Shown here one piece after another: positions 27,877-37,069 of a stretch of 64,000 bases of DNA (position 1 is its first letter; the number at the start of each line of letters is the position of its first letter). The notes under the pieces were generated by a model. That model had not been told where the DNA came from, searched no databases, and saw only the letters and a program-made list of their open reading frames with translations. A program made the translations under genes and the position numbers. Location of the stretch: the NCBI GenBank assembly GCA_030617815.1, contig JAUWUS010000004.1, positions 1 to 64,000 of the forward strand, written 5' to 3'. The DNA comes from Gammaproteobacteria bacterium (lineage in GTDB: Bacteria > Pseudomonadota > Gammaproteobacteria > UBA6429 > Thiohalophilaceae).

Positions 27877-28187
27877 TACATTCTTCTCCAGTTCTAATAA
27901 CTCAGGGTTAATTAGATAAATTCTAAGTAATATTTAGGTTTATATAAATAGCATGTTTTCTCTTTTTAGGTCAATGAGCAATCTTTAAATAGGGGTATAA
28001 GTTAGACCGCAGTACGAATAATGAGATAATCGACAATATTTGTACCTTGTTCAGAATCAGCGGTTTTTATTCGATTTAGCTGAATAATGTCCTGAAAAGC
28101 CTGAAAAGCCTGAAAAGCCTGAATCGCTTGTTCAGGTGGTTCAAAAGAGAAATTACCTAAGGGTCAAGTACAGGTGATTTTTTCCCC
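27877..28187 (-). other. Non-coding gap holding a possible gene remnant and a 9-base tandem repeat
   Basis: The region has no complete gene. On the minus strand a frame runs from just after a stop at 28164 to a stop at 28002 (about 53 codons), without a start codon. Its amino acid composition looks protein-like (NFSFEPPEQAIQ ... DIIQLNRIKTADSEQ). It is in the same frame as the upstream hydrolase gene, two stops further on. Inside it, CTGAAAAGC occurs three times in tandem plus one variant (28092-28127), encoding repeated Ala-Phe-Gln. It could be a decayed gene end. Confidence 0.35.
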
Positions 28188-29087
28188 TTATGCGGAAGCT
28201 TGCCACCAGTCTGCAATGACTTTACCCACTGCCGGATTGACCAGGTAACCATAGGAGCGGTGGCAGTTGAGTCCTTTTTCATTATGAAAGAAATTATAAA
28301 TCCCTTCGCAGTGGTCTTCGATGGATTCAATGATTTCCAGTTTACGCATTTCACTAAAGTCATCTGAGAAAATACGATCCAGCGCGGTGACATCCCCCTC
28401 AGAAGAAATGTTTACCCAGTTGCGGATGTTAACGGGATATTTCTTTTTACCTTTATATTTATTTCCCATTAATCTGTGTTGAACATAGTTCATTCCCAAT
28501 GGGCTGCCTATGGTTAAGAAGTCGATCTTACCTGGTAGTTTTTCCAGATGTGAAAGTTCCCAAAGAGTATCGTATGCGATGATTGATCCCATACTGTGGC
28601 CAATGAGCAGTATGTTATCTTTATTTTGTAATAAAGGACGAAGGTGCTGCTTTAACAGTTCTCTAATTTCACAAGCAATATTATTCTTGTTTTGAAAATA
28701 ACGTTGAAGCTCGCCAGCTGTTGATTGCATATCTCCGGGTAGTAATTTGAGCAGGAAAGGCAGGTGATCGATGACGTTATAGAGAAATCGATCCAGCTTG
28801 CGGTGTGTTGAACTTGCATCCTGAATATCCTGTTCACTTGGACTATGCTGGTTCATCAGTGCATCTATCCAGGGTAGATCACGATTAATATCTTTGCGGC
28901 GATGATAGTAAAGATAATTCCAGGCAATGAGTTTAAAATTTTTTATGTGCTGACTTAAATTATCGGCAACCTGGGGTTCTGCTCGATGTACACCTTCGAC
29001 CAAAGTGCGCCATAGCAAAGCATGATGTTGATCGGCTGGGGGTTTGGGGTTTTTACCCGGTACAAAAATGATATGCTGTTGATCCAT
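28188..29087 (-). CDS. Alpha/beta hydrolase fold protein
   Basis: Cytoplasmic serine hydrolase of unknown substrate, 299 residues. The nucleophile elbow GHSMG is at 163-167 (Ser165) after the strand DNILLI. The N-terminus IIFVPGKNPKPPADQHH has the look of the oxyanion strand and is followed by a Trp-rich cap region. The acid and His of the triad are likely in SEGDVTALD and near CHRSYGYL, as inference. No signal peptide. It is divergent from the GpsA-like gene at 29170, with a shared 82-base promoter region. Lipase, esterase or thioesterase roles are all possible. Confidence 0.75.
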   Translation of the reverse strand: MDQQHIIFVPGKNPKPPADQHHALLWRTLVEGVHRAEPQVADNLSQHIKNFKLIAWNYLYYHRRKDINRDLPWIDALMNQHSPSEQDIQDASSTHRKLDRFLYNVIDHLPFLLKLLPGDMQSTAGELQRYFQNKNNIACEIRELLKQHLRPLLQNKDNILLIGHSMGSIIAYDTLWELSHLEKLPGKIDFLTIGSPLGMNYVQHRLMGNKYKGKKKYPVNIRNWVNISSEGDVTALDRIFSDDFSEMRKLEIIESIEDHCEGIYNFFHNEKGLNCHRSYGYLVNPAVGKVIADWWQASA

Positions 29088-29169
29088 TTGAGCTATTCAC
29101 TATTCAGGTTAAATTTTAAACTATGCTGATGATAACTGATTATTAAGCAATCAATAGATAAAAAAGGTA

Positions 29170-30078
29170 ATGGATATGGAAGAACAGTTTAGGGTATTAG
29201 TTCTGGGTCATGGTGAAATGGGTCAGGCCATGGAATACCTTATTAAAGATCAGTCACAGTTGGATATATGGGAACGACATCCTAAAGACAAGACTCAGCC
29301 AATTGTCCTGGAAGATGCTGCATCGCAAGCAGACATCGTATTGTTTTGTTTACCGGTTAGTCCGCATCGGGAAATTGCTAAGCAGATTGCACCACACTTA
29401 AAGAAAAGCTGTCTCTGTTTAAGTATTGCCAAAGGACTGGATGAAACCGGTCAAACGGCTGCGCAGATTTTTGCTGAGGTGCTTGGTTCTAGTCAGCCTT
29501 ACGCTCTTTTATACGGGCCAATGATTTCCGAGGAAATTCGCGCTGGTCATGAGGCCTTTGCACAACTGGGTTGTGTTGATATGGACTCATATAACAAAAT
29601 ATGTACGTTATTTCATGGCACGTCTCTTTATGTTGAACATTCTTCAGATATCAGAGGCATTAGCTGGTCGGTTATTCTAAAAAATGTTTATGCGTTGGTG
29701 TTTGGTATGGCTGATGAGTTACAACTTGGCGATAACATGCGCGGTTATCTTGCTGTTGCTGCTTTACGCGAGCTGGATCAAATAGTGTGCAAAATGGGTG
29801 GGCAGGCAGGTAGTCCTTATCATCTCGCTGGGCTGGGGGATTTAATTACCACGGCCACCAGTGAAGATTCACATCACCATGAATTGGGACGTATGTTGGC
29901 AAGAGAAGAAATAAAAGGAATAAAAGGAGAGGGTATTCATACGCTCGAAATGGTGAGACAACATAATTTATTTAACACCGCGGATTATCCTCTTTTTCAA
30001 TTGATCGATGATATTGTGAATCAGCCGCATGATGTGCATAAAAAGATAAAAAATTATTTGAAAAAAGCTTATTCCTGA
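29170..30078 (+). CDS. GpsA-like NAD(P)-dependent glycerol-3-phosphate dehydrogenase
   Basis: Probable cytoplasmic reduction of dihydroxyacetone phosphate to sn-glycerol 3-phosphate for phospholipids. It is 302 residues, shorter than usual GpsA (about 330). The Rossmann loop is VLGHGEMG (residues 11-18), followed by SIAKGLDE, YGPMISEE, the catalytic-Lys segment ILKNVYAL, and GLGDLITTATSEDSHHHELG. These match GpsA in order but are divergent: the usual GPSFAxE and SRNR sequences are replaced. It could be the main GpsA or a paralogue with another 2-hydroxy phosphate substrate. An AAGG ribosome site precedes ATG 29170. Confidence 0.72.
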   Translation: MDMEEQFRVLVLGHGEMGQAMEYLIKDQSQLDIWERHPKDKTQPIVLEDAASQADIVLFCLPVSPHREIAKQIAPHLKKSCLCLSIAKGLDETGQTAAQIFAEVLGSSQPYALLYGPMISEEIRAGHEAFAQLGCVDMDSYNKICTLFHGTSLYVEHSSDIRGISWSVILKNVYALVFGMADELQLGDNMRGYLAVAALRELDQIVCKMGGQAGSPYHLAGLGDLITTATSEDSHHHELGRMLAREEIKGIKGEGIHTLEMVRQHNLFNTADYPLFQLIDDIVNQPHDVHKKIKNYLKKAYS

Positions 30079-30091
30079 ATGTGTTTTGAGA

Positions 30092-31456
30092 TTATTGATC
30101 ACTATGGCCGAGTAATAAGCGCGCTTCATTACCACCACCAGTACGTGAGTGAAGTGTAATTTCCCAGCCCTGAGCTTCACAAAGTTGACGTACGATTGCC
30201 AAACCGAGGCCACTGCCGCCAGTCTCTAAATTACGTGATTCTTCTAAACGATAGAAAGGGCGAAATACTGTTTCGCATTCTTCCTCCGGGATACCTGGTC
30301 CTAGATCTAAAATGGTAATTAAAGGAATATTATCCTGTCGGGTTAATTGAACAGTCACGGACTTATTGTTACCGTAGCGTAGACTGTTCTCTATCAGGTT
30401 GTGTAAGATTCGTAACAAACTTTGTTTTGCGAGAGGAAAGAGCCAGCTAGTATTCAAAGTTTCATCTTTTTGAAATTCGGTTCGAGATTCACTTTCTGGA
30501 TGTTGCGTCTGCCATTCAGCATCAATTTGTGCAACTAATGTTGAGAGTAGCAGAATCAAATCTTGTTCCTGCAATGGTTCTTTTTTCTCCACGCCACGAG
30601 CAAGTAATAACGACTGCTCAAGGAGTTGTTCCATGTCTTCTATATCTCCTTCAAACTCCTGAAGAAGTGAAGCATCAATGGCATCGGCGTTAATTTCCAG
30701 AGCAAGGCGTATACGTGTAAGTGGAGTTCGTAAGTCATGAGAAATTCCGGCAAGCAGCGTTGTTCTGTTTTCCAGCAGATCAGAAACTTCATTCGACATT
30801 TGGTTGAAATTACATGCCAGGGTATTTATTTCATTGGGACCTTTATTTTCAGGGACGAGTGACTTCTTTCCTTTTCCCACTGCCGTTGTAGCTGCAGAAA
30901 GTAAAGCAAGGGGGCGCGATAAACGTCTTGCGATGATTAGAGCCGCGCTAATCGCCAGAACAAAAATTGCGATAGCAATAGCCATAAGTGCAATGGGTGG
31001 TCGAGCACCAATACGTTGTTCTGAAAAGCCAACTCGCAGTGTTTGGTCTCGTACTAGAATATCGATCCATATCCAGTCAGGTTGTTGCCTATCAGTACCA
31101 AAAGTAATTTTGGATGATTTGCCAATGCGTGTCTCCAGCGCTTGTTGTAACAACTGCTGATAAATATAAAATTTCTTGCGAGTTGATACCGTAAGCGCAT
31201 GTTCAGTTTTGAATAACTTGATGCCGTGCGCATTAATTAATTCTTTCTCAAAATCCGGGCGAGTTTCTGGTGGTAATTCTGTCCACGTTTGTGCTGAGAG
31301 TACCAGCAGTGCAGCAAGATCATCGGCAGAACGTTTACCTACGGGTATCAAAACAAAATAAGCAGTACTTGCCAGAATAATAATCGAGAGCAACAAAAGA
31401 CTAATTATTAACGTCGATGCTGTTTTGAAGAAGAGAGTATTTGGAAGGTTCATCAA
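30092..31456 (-). CDS. EnvZ-like sensor histidine kinase
   Basis: Inner-membrane sensor kinase, 454 residues. Transmembrane helices at about 12-34 and 153-176 enclose a 115-residue periplasmic sensor. A HAMP domain follows, then the H box GISHDLRTPLTR with His240, and the ATPase N box (NLIENSLRYG), G1 (DLGPGIP), F and G2 (GGSGLGLAIV) boxes. It starts 4 bases after the stop of its response regulator, so the two are co-transcribed. The signal sensed is unknown; osmolarity is only a guess from EnvZ. Confidence 0.9.
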   Translation of the reverse strand: MMNLPNTLFFKTASTLIISLLLLSIIILASTAYFVLIPVGKRSADDLAALLVLSAQTWTELPPETRPDFEKELINAHGIKLFKTEHALTVSTRKKFYIYQQLLQQALETRIGKSSKITFGTDRQQPDWIWIDILVRDQTLRVGFSEQRIGARPPIALMAIAIAIFVLAISAALIIARRLSRPLALLSAATTAVGKGKKSLVPENKGPNEINTLACNFNQMSNEVSDLLENRTTLLAGISHDLRTPLTRIRLALEINADAIDASLLQEFEGDIEDMEQLLEQSLLLARGVEKKEPLQEQDLILLLSTLVAQIDAEWQTQHPESESRTEFQKDETLNTSWLFPLAKQSLLRILHNLIENSLRYGNNKSVTVQLTRQDNIPLITILDLGPGIPEEECETVFRPFYRLEESRNLETGGSGLGLAIVRQLCEAQGWEITLHSRTGGGNEARLLLGHSDQ

Positions 31457-31460
31457 TTAA

Positions 31461-32228
31461 TCACTTGTTTGAATTCGTGTCGGGAGTAAAACGGTATCCT
31501 TCTCCCCAGACAGTGCGAATGAAACAGGGTTTTGCGCTGTTCTTTTCTATTTTATGGCGTAAGCGAGTAATACGAACATCGACACTTCGGTCGAAGGGAT
31601 CATTATCCCCTCTATTGATCATATCCATTAGTTGTTCACGATTGAGTACACGGTTCGGATGTTCTACCAAAACAATCAATAGCGCCATTTCGCCACTGGT
31701 TAGCATTACTTCCTCACCATCTCGTAACAGTATTCGTTCTTGCATATTGAGTTTGAATTCCCCGAACTGAAAAACACGTTCCGGTGCAGCTTCTGCCACA
31801 GTATTCGATAAGCTATTTGTTTCTAAATTTTCTGTGGTAGAGATTGCAGGATTGCCTCGACGTAGTACCGCACGAATGCGTGCCAGCAACTCACGTGGAT
31901 TGAAAGGTTTAGCCAGGTAATCATCTGCACCAACCTCAAGACCAATAATTCGATCTACTTCCTCGCCTCGAGCTGACAAGATAATGATTGGGGTGGTTTC
32001 TTGCTGTCGTATGCTGCGCGCCAGCGATAAGCCATCTTCACCAGGCAACATGAGATCGAGAATAATTAAATCAGGATGATGTTCTTCAAGCCAGTCTTGC
32101 ATTGCTTCGCCATTTCCTACTGCATAAGTGCTATAGCCCTGCTCATCCAGATATTCAGTCAACAGCCGTTGCAGACGCAGATCATCGTCGACAATCAGGA
32201 TCATTTCTTTTTTGTTTTTATCACTCAT
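31461..32228 (-). CDS. OmpR-family response regulator
   Basis: DNA-binding partner of the adjacent kinase, 255 residues. The receiver has acidic pocket DDD (14-16), phospho-acceptor Asp58 in LIILDLMLPGEDG, and the conserved Lys in YLAKPF. A 20-residue polar linker leads to a C-terminal winged helix with DRSVDVRITRLRHKIE and GEGYRF. The promoter region is shared with the divergent di-haem peroxidase gene at 32407, an obvious possible target. Confidence 0.93.
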   Translation of the reverse strand: MSDKNKKEMILIVDDDLRLQRLLTEYLDEQGYSTYAVGNGEAMQDWLEEHHPDLIILDLMLPGEDGLSLARSIRQQETTPIIILSARGEEVDRIIGLEVGADDYLAKPFNPRELLARIRAVLRRGNPAISTTENLETNSLSNTVAEAAPERVFQFGEFKLNMQERILLRDGEEVMLTSGEMALLIVLVEHPNRVLNREQLMDMINRGDNDPFDRSVDVRITRLRHKIEKNSAKPCFIRTVWGEGYRFTPDTNSNK

Positions 32229-32406
32229 ATCTATTCCATACCTTACAACAAATTCATTGAAACAGTTTGATACAAATTAGCTTTTTATAGAAATGTTTGA
32301 GAAACAGTTTATCGGCATGATGACTAGCACGAGTAGGTTCAGGCTGACGACTGCGTTGTCTGACCACGGTAGAAAATTCGATAAAGTCTGGGCAAGGGGA
32401 GGATTT

Positions 32407-33780
32407 ATGAGAGCAAATAAACTCATTACGGTATCAGTTATTTCGGTGTTATTGGTTACAGGTAGCGCACTGGCGGATAATAACAAAATAAAACTAGCAC
32501 CATTGATGGACAGTGATTTCCATGATGATGGTGTACCACTAAAGGACAAAGTAGAGCTGGGCAGACTCCTTATGTTCGACAAAATTCTCAGTGGTAACAA
32601 AAATATTTCCTGCGCGAGCTGTCACCATCCGCTGGCCGGTACGGGTGATGGACTGTCACTGCCAATTGGAGAGGGTGGTTTAGGTTTAGGTGTCACTCGC
32701 GATACGGGTTCGGATGCCGATGCTGTACATGAACGTGTACCGCGTAATGCACCGCATGTGTGGAACGAAGGTGCTAAGGAATTCACAGCGATGTTCGCTG
32801 ATGGCCGCCTTGAATTAGATCACGCCTACCCGAGCAGTTGTAAGACACCAGTCGGTGCCGGTTTGCCAGATAATCTGGAAAACATCGTGGCTTGTCAGGC
32901 GATGTTTCCAGTGACATCGGCTACTGAAATGGCTGGTCAGGCAGGTGAAAATTCCATTGCTGATGCTGCAGCAGCCGGTAATATTGCTGGCCCCGGCGGT
33001 GTTTGGGATCAATTGGCCGTGCGTTTGCAGGGCATTCCCGAGTACGTGAATATGTTCATCGTGTCTTTTGGCGATATAAACCAGGCTTCAGATATTACCT
33101 ATGCTCACGCAGCCAATGCTATTTCTGCATTCGAGCGAGTTTTTTGGCGGGCGGATAACAGTCCCTTCGATCATTATTTACGCGGTGACAAAAATGCGAT
33201 GAGTAATAATGCCAAAAAAGGGATGAAATTATTTTACCGCAAAAATAAGAGAGAAAATTCCTGTGCCGGTTGCCATAGTGGTGTTCTACAGACTGACCAT
33301 GCATTCCACGCAATTGCCATGCCTCAGATTGGAGCAGGTCGGGGTGATGGTTTTGATGGTCACGAAGACTTTGGCCGTGAGCAGGTCACTGGTGATCCAG
33401 TTGACCGCTATAAGTTTCGTACACCTTCGCTGCGTAATGTTGCACTGAATGCACCGTATGGTCATAGCGGATCGTATAACTCGTTGCGTGCAATGGTTGA
33501 GCATCATATTAATACTGTAAAAGGAATTAATAATTATGATCAGCTACAAGCTAAATTACCTTCACGTGCTGATCTGGATGCATTGGACTTTATTGTTATG
33601 AATGATCCAGCTCGTGTTGCAGAAATTGCGACACATACAGAGTTGCATGGAATGAGTTACAGTCCGAAAGAGGTTGATCGAATCATTGACTTCCTGAATG
33701 CACTAACAGATCCGAGCAGTGTTGATAATCGTGATGATGTACCCGCGAGTGTTCCCAGTGGTTTGACGCTGGCGGAGTAA
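32407..33780 (+). CDS. Di-haem cytochrome c peroxidase / MauG family protein
   Basis: Exported c-type cytochrome of the bacterial CCP/MauG family, reducing peroxide or carrying out related oxidation in the periplasm. It is 457 residues from ATG 32407, which has a GGGGAGG ribosome site; the longer frame to 32293 lacks a signal. The signal peptide ends at ALA (residues 21-23). Haem sites are CASCH (69-73) and CAGCH (286-290). It has YKFRTPSLRNVALNAPYGHSG, typical of the family C-terminal domain. It is longer than standard CCP (about 330), with an insertion around 90-200. It is divergent from a two-component system. Confidence 0.87.
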   Translation: MRANKLITVSVISVLLVTGSALADNNKIKLAPLMDSDFHDDGVPLKDKVELGRLLMFDKILSGNKNISCASCHHPLAGTGDGLSLPIGEGGLGLGVTRDTGSDADAVHERVPRNAPHVWNEGAKEFTAMFADGRLELDHAYPSSCKTPVGAGLPDNLENIVACQAMFPVTSATEMAGQAGENSIADAAAAGNIAGPGGVWDQLAVRLQGIPEYVNMFIVSFGDINQASDITYAHAANAISAFERVFWRADNSPFDHYLRGDKNAMSNNAKKGMKLFYRKNKRENSCAGCHSGVLQTDHAFHAIAMPQIGAGRGDGFDGHEDFGREQVTGDPVDRYKFRTPSLRNVALNAPYGHSGSYNSLRAMVEHHINTVKGINNYDQLQAKLPSRADLDALDFIVMNDPARVAEIATHTELHGMSYSPKEVDRIIDFLNALTDPSSVDNRDDVPASVPSGLTLAE

Positions 33781-33807
33781 GATCAGCGTTTGTGTGTATA
33801 TTTAAAG

Positions 33808-33833
33808 AGGGCAGCAAATCGCTGCCCTTTTTT
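33808..33833 (+). terminator. Rho-independent terminator after the di-haem peroxidase
   Basis: Stem AGGGCAGC / GCTGCCCT with loop AAATC and six T. Confidence 0.9.
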
Positions 33834-34018
33834 ATGTTTATCTCTTTTAGCCATGATTATGTTGAAATAGTTTGTAACAAAATAAATCCATATCGAAATT
33901 TTTGTGAAATAGTTTATCAGCATAATAATTATCGAAGTGGGGCTTTAAGCTTAATGACTTTGAGTTATATGCCTCTTACTAATTTAATCGAATGATATAC
34001 AGACAAAAGGAAAACATT

Positions 34019-34357
34019 ATGAACAAAAAAATCACATTAATTGGAAGTTCACTTCTATTTTTGGTTAGCAGCATTAGCTATGCGGATGATGTTACTGAGA
34101 TGCAACAAACTCAGACTCAAACGCAATTGCAAAACCGTTTGCAAACAATGAATGATGAAGAACGTGCCCTCTATAAAAATTTAAATGAAAACGGTGAAGT
34201 GAGCAACGCTAATAAAAACCGTTATCGAAAGGGTGATGGCAGTGGCTCCGGTAGCCAAAACCGATATAGAAAAGGTGATAGTGGTAGCACTGGTAGTAGC
34301 TATGGATCGGGGTACGGTTCGCGCCAAGGTGGTGGTTCAGGTGGCAGAGGTCGTTAA
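34019..34357 (+). CDS. Small secreted Gly/Ser-rich protein with NRYRKGD repeats
   Basis: Unknown protein, 112 residues from ATG 34019, which has an AAAAGGAAAA ribosome site 5' to it. A Sec signal peptide ends at SYA-DD (residue 22). The mature protein has a Gln/Thr-rich helix (TQTQTQLQNRLQ), a short acidic segment, two NRYRKGD repeats about 18 residues apart, and a Gly/Ser/Arg-rich tail ending GSGGRGR. The tail is basic and likely disordered. It is flanked by terminators on both sides, so it is a single-gene unit. Surface binding or structural roles are possible, but I see no family match. Confidence 0.75.
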   Translation: MNKKITLIGSSLLFLVSSISYADDVTEMQQTQTQTQLQNRLQTMNDEERALYKNLNENGEVSNANKNRYRKGDGSGSGSQNRYRKGDSGSTGSSYGSGYGSRQGGGSGGRGR

Positions 34358-34410
34358 GGTAATGGCTGTAAGTATTTTTTATTGGCTATTTGGTTGAAAT
34401 ATAAAATATT

Positions 34411-34433
34411 AACGGGACAGAAGTCCCGTTTTT
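34411..34433 (+). terminator. Rho-independent terminator after the Gly-rich protein
   Basis: Stem AACGGGAC / GTCCCGTT with loop AGAA, then T. A second hairpin, CCTGC-TTCG-GCAGG, follows at 34448-34461, near the convergent suhB 3' end. Confidence 0.85.
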
Positions 34434-34475
34434 ATCGAATCAAAACCCCTGCTTCGGCAGGACTTGTCTTGTTTT

Positions 34476-35267
34476 TTATTTCTTAACGAAAGGTTTAATT
34501 TTTTGCAGCATAGCTTTAAATACTTTTGGGTTGGCGGCAACGATATTACCGGTTTTTAGATAATCCATACCACCGCTTAAATCTCCTACCAGACCACCGG
34601 CTTCTTCAACGAGAATAACGCCTGCTGCTATATCCCAGATGTTGAGATCCATTTCCCAGAATCCATCCAAACGTCCTGCGGCAACGAAAGCAAGATCTAA
34701 TGCGGCAGAGCCGGGACGACGAATCCCCGCAGTACCTGGAACGAGTGCTTTTAACATGCCCAGGTAATCGTCCATTAGGTGCATGTGATCATCACGATAG
34801 GGAATACCTGTGCCCAGTAAGGCTCCTTCGAGGCTTTTTCTTGGAGTAACACGAATGCGACGATCATTAAGTTGTGCACCATTACCACGACTGGCACTAA
34901 AGAGTTCTTGAGAGAGAGGGTTGTAGACAACACCCTGAGTAATACGATTTTTGTGGCGTACTGCAATAGACACCGCAAATTGAGGGAATCCATAGAGGAA
35001 ATTGGTTGTGCCGTCGAGTGGGTCGATAATCCATTCGTATTCATTGCCTTTATGCGAACCACTTTCTTCAGCGAGAATACTGTGATCAGGGTAGGCTTTA
35101 CGAATGACCTCGATAATGGCTTTCTCAGCACCTTTATCCACTTCACTAACAAAATCATTACGTGATTTTTCAGTTACGCGTAATGAATCTACACGGTCGA
35201 TATAACGGGAGATAAAATCACCACCTGCGCGTGCCGCACGCACGGCAATATTGAGCATTGGATGCAC
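34476..35267 (-). CDS. suhB: Inositol-1-monophosphatase family protein SuhB
   Basis: Mg-dependent phosphatase that in E. coli also acts as an rRNA antitermination factor. It is 263 residues. Metal-binding motifs are EESG near residue 68, DPLDGTTNFLYGFP near 83-96, and WDIAAGVILVEEAGG near 212-226. It is divergent from trmJ, the same pairing as in E. coli, with a 106-base promoter region between. Confidence 0.95.
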   Translation of the reverse strand: MHPMLNIAVRAARAGGDFISRYIDRVDSLRVTEKSRNDFVSEVDKGAEKAIIEVIRKAYPDHSILAEESGSHKGNEYEWIIDPLDGTTNFLYGFPQFAVSIAVRHKNRITQGVVYNPLSQELFSASRGNGAQLNDRRIRVTPRKSLEGALLGTGIPYRDDHMHLMDDYLGMLKALVPGTAGIRRPGSAALDLAFVAAGRLDGFWEMDLNIWDIAAGVILVEEAGGLVGDLSGGMDYLKTGNIVAANPKVFKAMLQKIKPFVKK

Positions 35268-35373
35268 GGTATATATTCCTCTGGATTCTTAAAGAACTAA
35301 TATCTACAAAAGATATTACTGTTGGCGCATTCTAACAGTCTATTCCTCCAGTGTCAGATTAATAACTGGTATC

Positions 35374-36126
35374 ATGGACATTATGAAAGCAGATTTTTCA
35401 AATATTCACATCATCATGGTCGGCACAACGCATCCGGGAAATATTGGTGGTGTGGCACGTGCTATGAAAAACATGGGCTTATCTCGTTTGTCGCTAGTTG
35501 CGCCAGAAGCACCTTTTCCTCATGCTAAAGCGCGCGCACGTGCTTCCGGTGCGGTAAATGTGCTTGAAAACACACAGGTTTTTTCGACTTTAGAGGAAGC
35601 GATCGCTGATTGCTCGTTAGTGATTGGCGCCAGTGCCAGAATGCGTACTTTACCGTGGCCGGTTGTTGATCCACGAGAATGTGCCCGTCGAGTTGTTAAT
35701 GTTGAAAAAGAAGCCGAAGTGGCGATTGTATTAGGGCGGGAAAATTCTGGCCTGACAAATGAAGAGCTGGAGCTTTGCCAGTTGTTGGTGACGATTCCCA
35801 CTAATCCCGATTTTAGCTCTTTGAACATCGCAGCCGCGGCACAAGTTTTGTGTTACGAAATTCGTCTGGCAACGGCGTTAGACAGAGTACCTGAGCCTGA
35901 GCCGGACTCCCCGTTGGCAACGGCTGCTGAGCAAGAGGGCATGTTTAAGCATTTTGAAGAAGCATTAACAGAGTTGGATTTTTTAAAGCCCGATAATCCT
36001 GGTCAGCTTATGCGTCGATTACGTAGGTTATTTACTCGTACCGGACTTGAACGATTAGAAGTGAATATTTTGCGAGGTATTATGACAGCGGCGCAAAAAG
36101 CAAACTCCCGTTCTGGCAAGATGTGA
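35374..36126 (+). CDS. trmJ: tRNA (cytidine/uridine-2'-O-)-methyltransferase TrmJ
   Basis: SPOUT-fold methyltransferase for position 32 of several tRNAs. It is 250 residues. It has the N-terminal motif VGTTHPGNIGGVARAMKNMG, the trefoil-knot motifs VLGRENSGLTNEE and IPTNPDFSSLNIAAAAQ, and the C-terminal TrmJ extension. It sits upstream of cysE and isc as in many gammaproteobacteria. ATG 35374 or 35383 could be the start. Confidence 0.94.
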   Translation: MDIMKADFSNIHIIMVGTTHPGNIGGVARAMKNMGLSRLSLVAPEAPFPHAKARARASGAVNVLENTQVFSTLEEAIADCSLVIGASARMRTLPWPVVDPRECARRVVNVEKEAEVAIVLGRENSGLTNEELELCQLLVTIPTNPDFSSLNIAAAAQVLCYEIRLATALDRVPEPEPDSPLATAAEQEGMFKHFEEALTELDFLKPDNPGQLMRRLRRLFTRTGLERLEVNILRGIMTAAQKANSRSGKM

Positions 36127-36145
36127 GATTGTTGGATAATCAGCA

Positions 36146-36174
36146 TTGACAGCGCGGTTTAAGAAGACTTTAAT
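36146..36174 (+). promoter_or_regulatory. Promoter candidate for cysE
   Basis: -35 TTGACA (36146-36151), 17-base spacer and -10 TTTAAT (36169-36174), 43 bases before the cysE start. Confidence 0.55.
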
Positions 36175-36217
36175 AGCCGCTTCCAATATTAGCAAAGACT
36201 TAAGCTGGTAAAAACAA

Positions 36218-37018
36218 ATGTTTAAACGACTTCGAGAAGATATTAACTGCGTTTTTGATCGCGATCCTGCTGCGCGCAATAGTTTTGAAGTGCTTACTGC
36301 TTACCCTGGCGTGCATGCTTTGCTGTGGCATCGTGTTAATCATTTCCTCTGGCGTCTACATCTTAAATGGCTGGCGAGAATGCTTTCCCAAATCACTCGA
36401 TTTTTAACCGGTATTGAGATACACCCGGGAGCTCAGATTGGGCGTCGATTTTTTATTGACCATGGTATGGGTGTAGTGATTGGAGAAACGGCGGTGATTG
36501 GTGATGATGTCACTTTATATCATGGTGTCACGTTGGGCGGTACGACCTTGAATAAAGGTAAACGCCATCCAACGCTGGGAAATGATGTTGTTGTGGGCGC
36601 TGGGGCCAAAGTGCTGGGACCGATTACGCTAGCAAATGGTGCACGGGTGGGCTCAAATGCAGTAGTGGTAAAAGATGTCCCTGAAAATGCCACGGTTGTT
36701 GGTATCCCGGGACATATTGTTTCGGCTAAAACAAAAATTGCCTCAATGACAAAACGAAAAGAATTTGCAAAAAAGATTGGTTTTGACGCTTATGGTGCTT
36801 CGCCAGATATGCCTGATCCGGTCGCTAATGCGATAGATATTATGTTAGATCATATCCATGCCATGGATACACAAATGCAGAACATGTGTAAGTCATTGAA
36901 ATCATTGGGGACAGAGCTTGATGTGGTCAAGTTGCCTGATTTAGGCGCATGTGACATTTCATCTAATCCGTTGCCTGAACATGTAGATGCAGAGGATAAA
37001 AACAAGTTGCCGGAGTGA
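36218..37018 (+). CDS. cysE: Serine O-acetyltransferase
   Basis: Makes O-acetylserine, the precursor of cysteine. It is 266 residues: an N-terminal helical region, then left-handed beta-helix hexapeptide repeats with [31 protein letters not shown] and [19 protein letters not shown], the catalytic His segments. It lies immediately upstream of iscR. Cysteine is the sulfur source for IscS, so the position is functionally sensible and known in Pseudomonas-like genomes. Confidence 0.95.
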   Translation: MFKRLREDINCVFDRDPAARNSFEVLTAYPGVHALLWHRVNHFLWRLHLKWLARMLSQITRFLTGIEIHPGAQIGRRFFIDHGMGVVIGETAVIGDDVTLYHGVTLGGTTLNKGKRHPTLGNDVVVGAGAKVLGPITLANGARVGSNAVVVKDVPENATVVGIPGHIVSAKTKIASMTKRKEFAKKIGFDAYGASPDMPDPVANAIDIMLDHIHAMDTQMQNMCKSLKSLGTELDVVKLPDLGACDISSNPLPEHVDAEDKNKLPE

Positions 37019-37069
37019 TTTCGCTGTTAAATATAAAGCTGGAATGGAGTAATGATAAAAGAAGTGAAA

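Noticed and set aside
32277-32600. 107-codon minus-strand frame at the start of the peroxidase gene
   Set aside because: Overlaps the signal peptide and first haem site of a well-supported gene; composition fits a shadow frame.
33792-33995. 67-codon frame after the di-haem peroxidase gene
   Set aside because: It covers the terminator hairpin at 33808-33833 and has no coding character.
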